Made by a program: the position numbers and the translations under genes
Source: Bacillota bacterium
GTDB lineage: Bacteria; Bacillota; Clostridia; Peptostreptococcales; Anaerovoracaceae
Assembly (NCBI GenBank): GCA_017537495.1
Contig: JAFYKS010000464.1
Span: 1-7,918, forward strand
Direction of reading: 5' to 3'
DNA: 7,918 bases
The notes under the pieces: generated by a model
Seen by the model: only the letters and a program-made list of their open reading frames with translations
Told to the model about the DNA's origin: nothing
Databases searched by the model: none
Part shown: in pieces, positions 6,709 through 7,918 of the stretch
Numbering within the stretch: position 1 is the first letter of the stretch
How the letters are laid out: every line of letters starts with the position of its first letter

Positions 6709-7493
6709 TGCTCAAAAATACCCTTGCCCTTTCCCTTTTTCTTGGCTGCATCCTCTTCTGTCATGCGCTGATAATACTCGATGGCATCATCGATATCGCT
6801 GTCATACATGAGCTTGCCCTGCCGCATTACCAGTCCGCGTTTGCAGAAAGATCTGGCCGTGCTGCTGGAATGGGTTACGAAGAGGAACGTCACATCCTTT
6901 TCATTGATAATCTCATTAATCTTGGCTGTACATTTCTTCTTGAACTCATTGTCCCCCACACTGAGTGCTTCGTCCACAATGAGAATTTCAGGCTTGATAT
7001 TTACATTGATGGCAAATCCCAGACGGGCTTTCATACCGCTGGAGTAGGTTCTCACCGGCTGATCGATGTAGTCATTGAGATCAGCAAAATCCACAATTTC
7101 CGGCTCCAGTTCCCGTATTTCCTTATCAGAAAGCCCCATGAGCTGTCCGCGGAAGTAGATATTTTCACGTCCGGTAAACTCCGGATCAAAACCTGCCGTC
7201 AGCTCCAGAAGAGCACTGACACGGCCGTTAACTGTGATTTTGCCCACTGTCGGATATGCCACACCGGTAATCATTTTCAGAATGGTGGATTTACCCGCAC
7301 CATTCTTCCCAAGAAGTGCTACCGCCTCACCCTTCCGAATCTGGAAGGAGAGATGGTTCACCGCAAACTTCTTTTTATATGGGGTATTTTTCAGGAAGAT
7401 TGACTTGAACCGCTGCTTATCATTCTTAAACAGCTTGTATACCTTGGTCACATCCTGAAACTCTATTACAATATCTCTGTTTTCTTCACTCAT
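6705..7493 (-). CDS. ABC transporter ATP-binding protein, teichoic-acid/polysaccharide export type (TagH/Wzt-like)
   Basis: This 262-residue cytoplasmic ATPase would power export of a lipid-linked cell-surface polymer together with the permease encoded just upstream. The sequence shows Walker A GKNGAGKST (62-70) and the subfamily segment LLELTAGFDPEFTGRENIYF (95-114). The ABC signature is YSSGMKARLGFA (150-161), in the SSGM form typical of polysaccharide exporters. Walker B ILIVDEALSVGD follows (170-181), and the switch His is H208 in FVTHSS. It ends soon after the nucleotide-binding domain with a lysine-rich tail (KKKGKGKG). It therefore lacks the extra C-terminal domain that Wzt-type proteins use to bind a modified polymer end. 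The ATG at 7491-7493 is preceded by AGGTGA (7497-7502) at close spacing. The permease gene stops 24 bases before this start, and the LCP gene overlaps its stop codon. TagH is the nearest named relative, but the polymer cannot be inferred. Confidence 0.93.
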   Translation of the reverse strand: MSEENRDIVIEFQDVTKVYKLFKNDKQRFKSIFLKNTPYKKKFAVNHLSFQIRKGEAVALLGKNGAGKSTILKMITGVAYPTVGKITVNGRVSALLELTAGFDPEFTGRENIYFRGQLMGLSDKEIRELEPEIVDFADLNDYIDQPVRTYSSGMKARLGFAINVNIKPEILIVDEALSVGDNEFKKKCTAKINEIINEKDVTFLFVTHSSSTARSFCKRGLVMRQGKLMYDSDIDDAIEYYQRMTEEDAAKKKGKGKGIFEQ

Positions 7494-7517
7494 AATTCAC
7501 CTATGGTCCTTCCCCGG

Positions 7518-7918
7518 CTACAGCACATCCGGAATGTCTTTTCTCAGCTTCCGGTATGCCCATACCGCCAGCAGTCCCATTACCGCATACACAATGGCAA
7601 AGTTCACCAGCTGCTGCCAGTCTTCCCAGAACCATCTGTGATAGATGAAAGAGTTGCGGTAACCGTTTACCACGATGGTAATCGGATTGAAGAGCAGAAT
7701 GGAACGAATCCACTCCTGCTCAATGGATGCTGCATCATAAAGAATCCCTGACATCCAGAACAGTGCCTGAACCAGTGATTTTACCAGGTTAAGGAAGTCT
7801 CGGCTGATAGCCGCAATTACCCCCGCAAACAGACCCCATGCTGTGAAGAAAAGGAACATCAGCAGCATATAGCACGGAATCTGCAGATAATAAATGGTCG
7901 GCATGTAACCAAATCCCA
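7518..7918 (-). CDS. ABC-2 type polysaccharide/teichoic-acid export permease, C-terminal half (5' end outside window)
   Basis: This is the membrane channel subunit predicted to flip a lipid-linked surface polymer. The frame is open from the window edge to the TAG at 7518-7520 and gives about 132 residues. Permeases of the TagG/RfbA type have about 260-280, so roughly half is missing. The ATG at 7902-7904 is probably internal, because the preceding in-frame codons (GFGY) continue without a stop. Visible membrane segments are about YMLLMFLFFTAWGLFAGVIA, a second around LVKSLVQALFWMSGIL, and a last one FAIVYAVMGLLAVWAY. The segment FNPITIVVNGYRNSF and the basic end YRKLRKDIPDVL are typical of this permease family, whose C-terminus contacts the ATPase. 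The cognate ATPase gene follows after 24 bases. Confidence 0.9.
   Translation of the reverse strand, partial: GFGYMPTIYYLQIPCYMLLMFLFFTAWGLFAGVIAAISRDFLNLVKSLVQALFWMSGILYDAASIEQEWIRSILLFNPITIVVNGYRNSFIYHRWFWEDWQQLVNFAIVYAVMGLLAVWAYRKLRKDIPDVL

Noticed and set aside
5734..6771. 345-residue + strand open frame opposite the LCP gene
   Set aside because: It is antisense to an LCP gene with clear family motifs, and its product shows no coherent domain.
6708..7403. 231-residue + strand open frame opposite the ATPase gene
   Set aside because: The - strand encodes all ABC ATPase motifs, so this is a shadow frame.

Overview
The window suggests a low-to-mid GC Gram-positive anaerobe of the Bacillota, most likely class Clostridia. 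This is inferred from three things: the protein families present, GC content near one half, and the pairing of a teichoic-acid-type exporter with a LytR-CpsA-Psr (LCP) protein. The genus cannot be read from the sequence. Coding density is high. There is no tRNA, rRNA, CRISPR array, transposase or phage gene, and no gene-free stretch longer than about 125 bases.

Layout: two gene groups converge. On the + strand, the end of an HI0933/BaiN-type flavoprotein gene (1-522) is followed after 30 bases by a large secreted transglutaminase-like protein (553-3156). That protein has four 21-residue leucine-rich-type repeats, a peptidoglycan-binding-like domain and a C-terminal fibronectin-type-III-like domain. 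A hairpin with T-runs on both sides (about 3184-3227) separates it from the - strand group and can terminate both.

On the - strand, in transcription order, come the end of an ABC-2 polysaccharide/teichoic-acid-type permease (7918-7518), its ATPase (7493-6705), an LCP-family glycopolymer transferase overlapping the ATPase gene by four bases (6708-5125), and, after a 123-base gap, threonyl-tRNA synthetase without the N-terminal TGS domain (5001-3256).

Working picture: the permease and ATPase would flip a lipid-linked cell-wall polymer across the membrane, and the co-translated LCP protein would attach it to peptidoglycan. The LCP protein carries an unusual acidic, proline-rich, repeat-containing extracellular tail. 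The secreted transglutaminase-like protein also looks directed to the cell wall, but it lies in a different transcription unit. thrS is housekeeping, and its arginine codon use differs strikingly from that of its neighbours. Nothing here amounts to a clearly new system. The most distinctive items are the architecture of the secreted transglutaminase-like protein, the LCP tail and its coupling to the exporter, and the short ThrRS.
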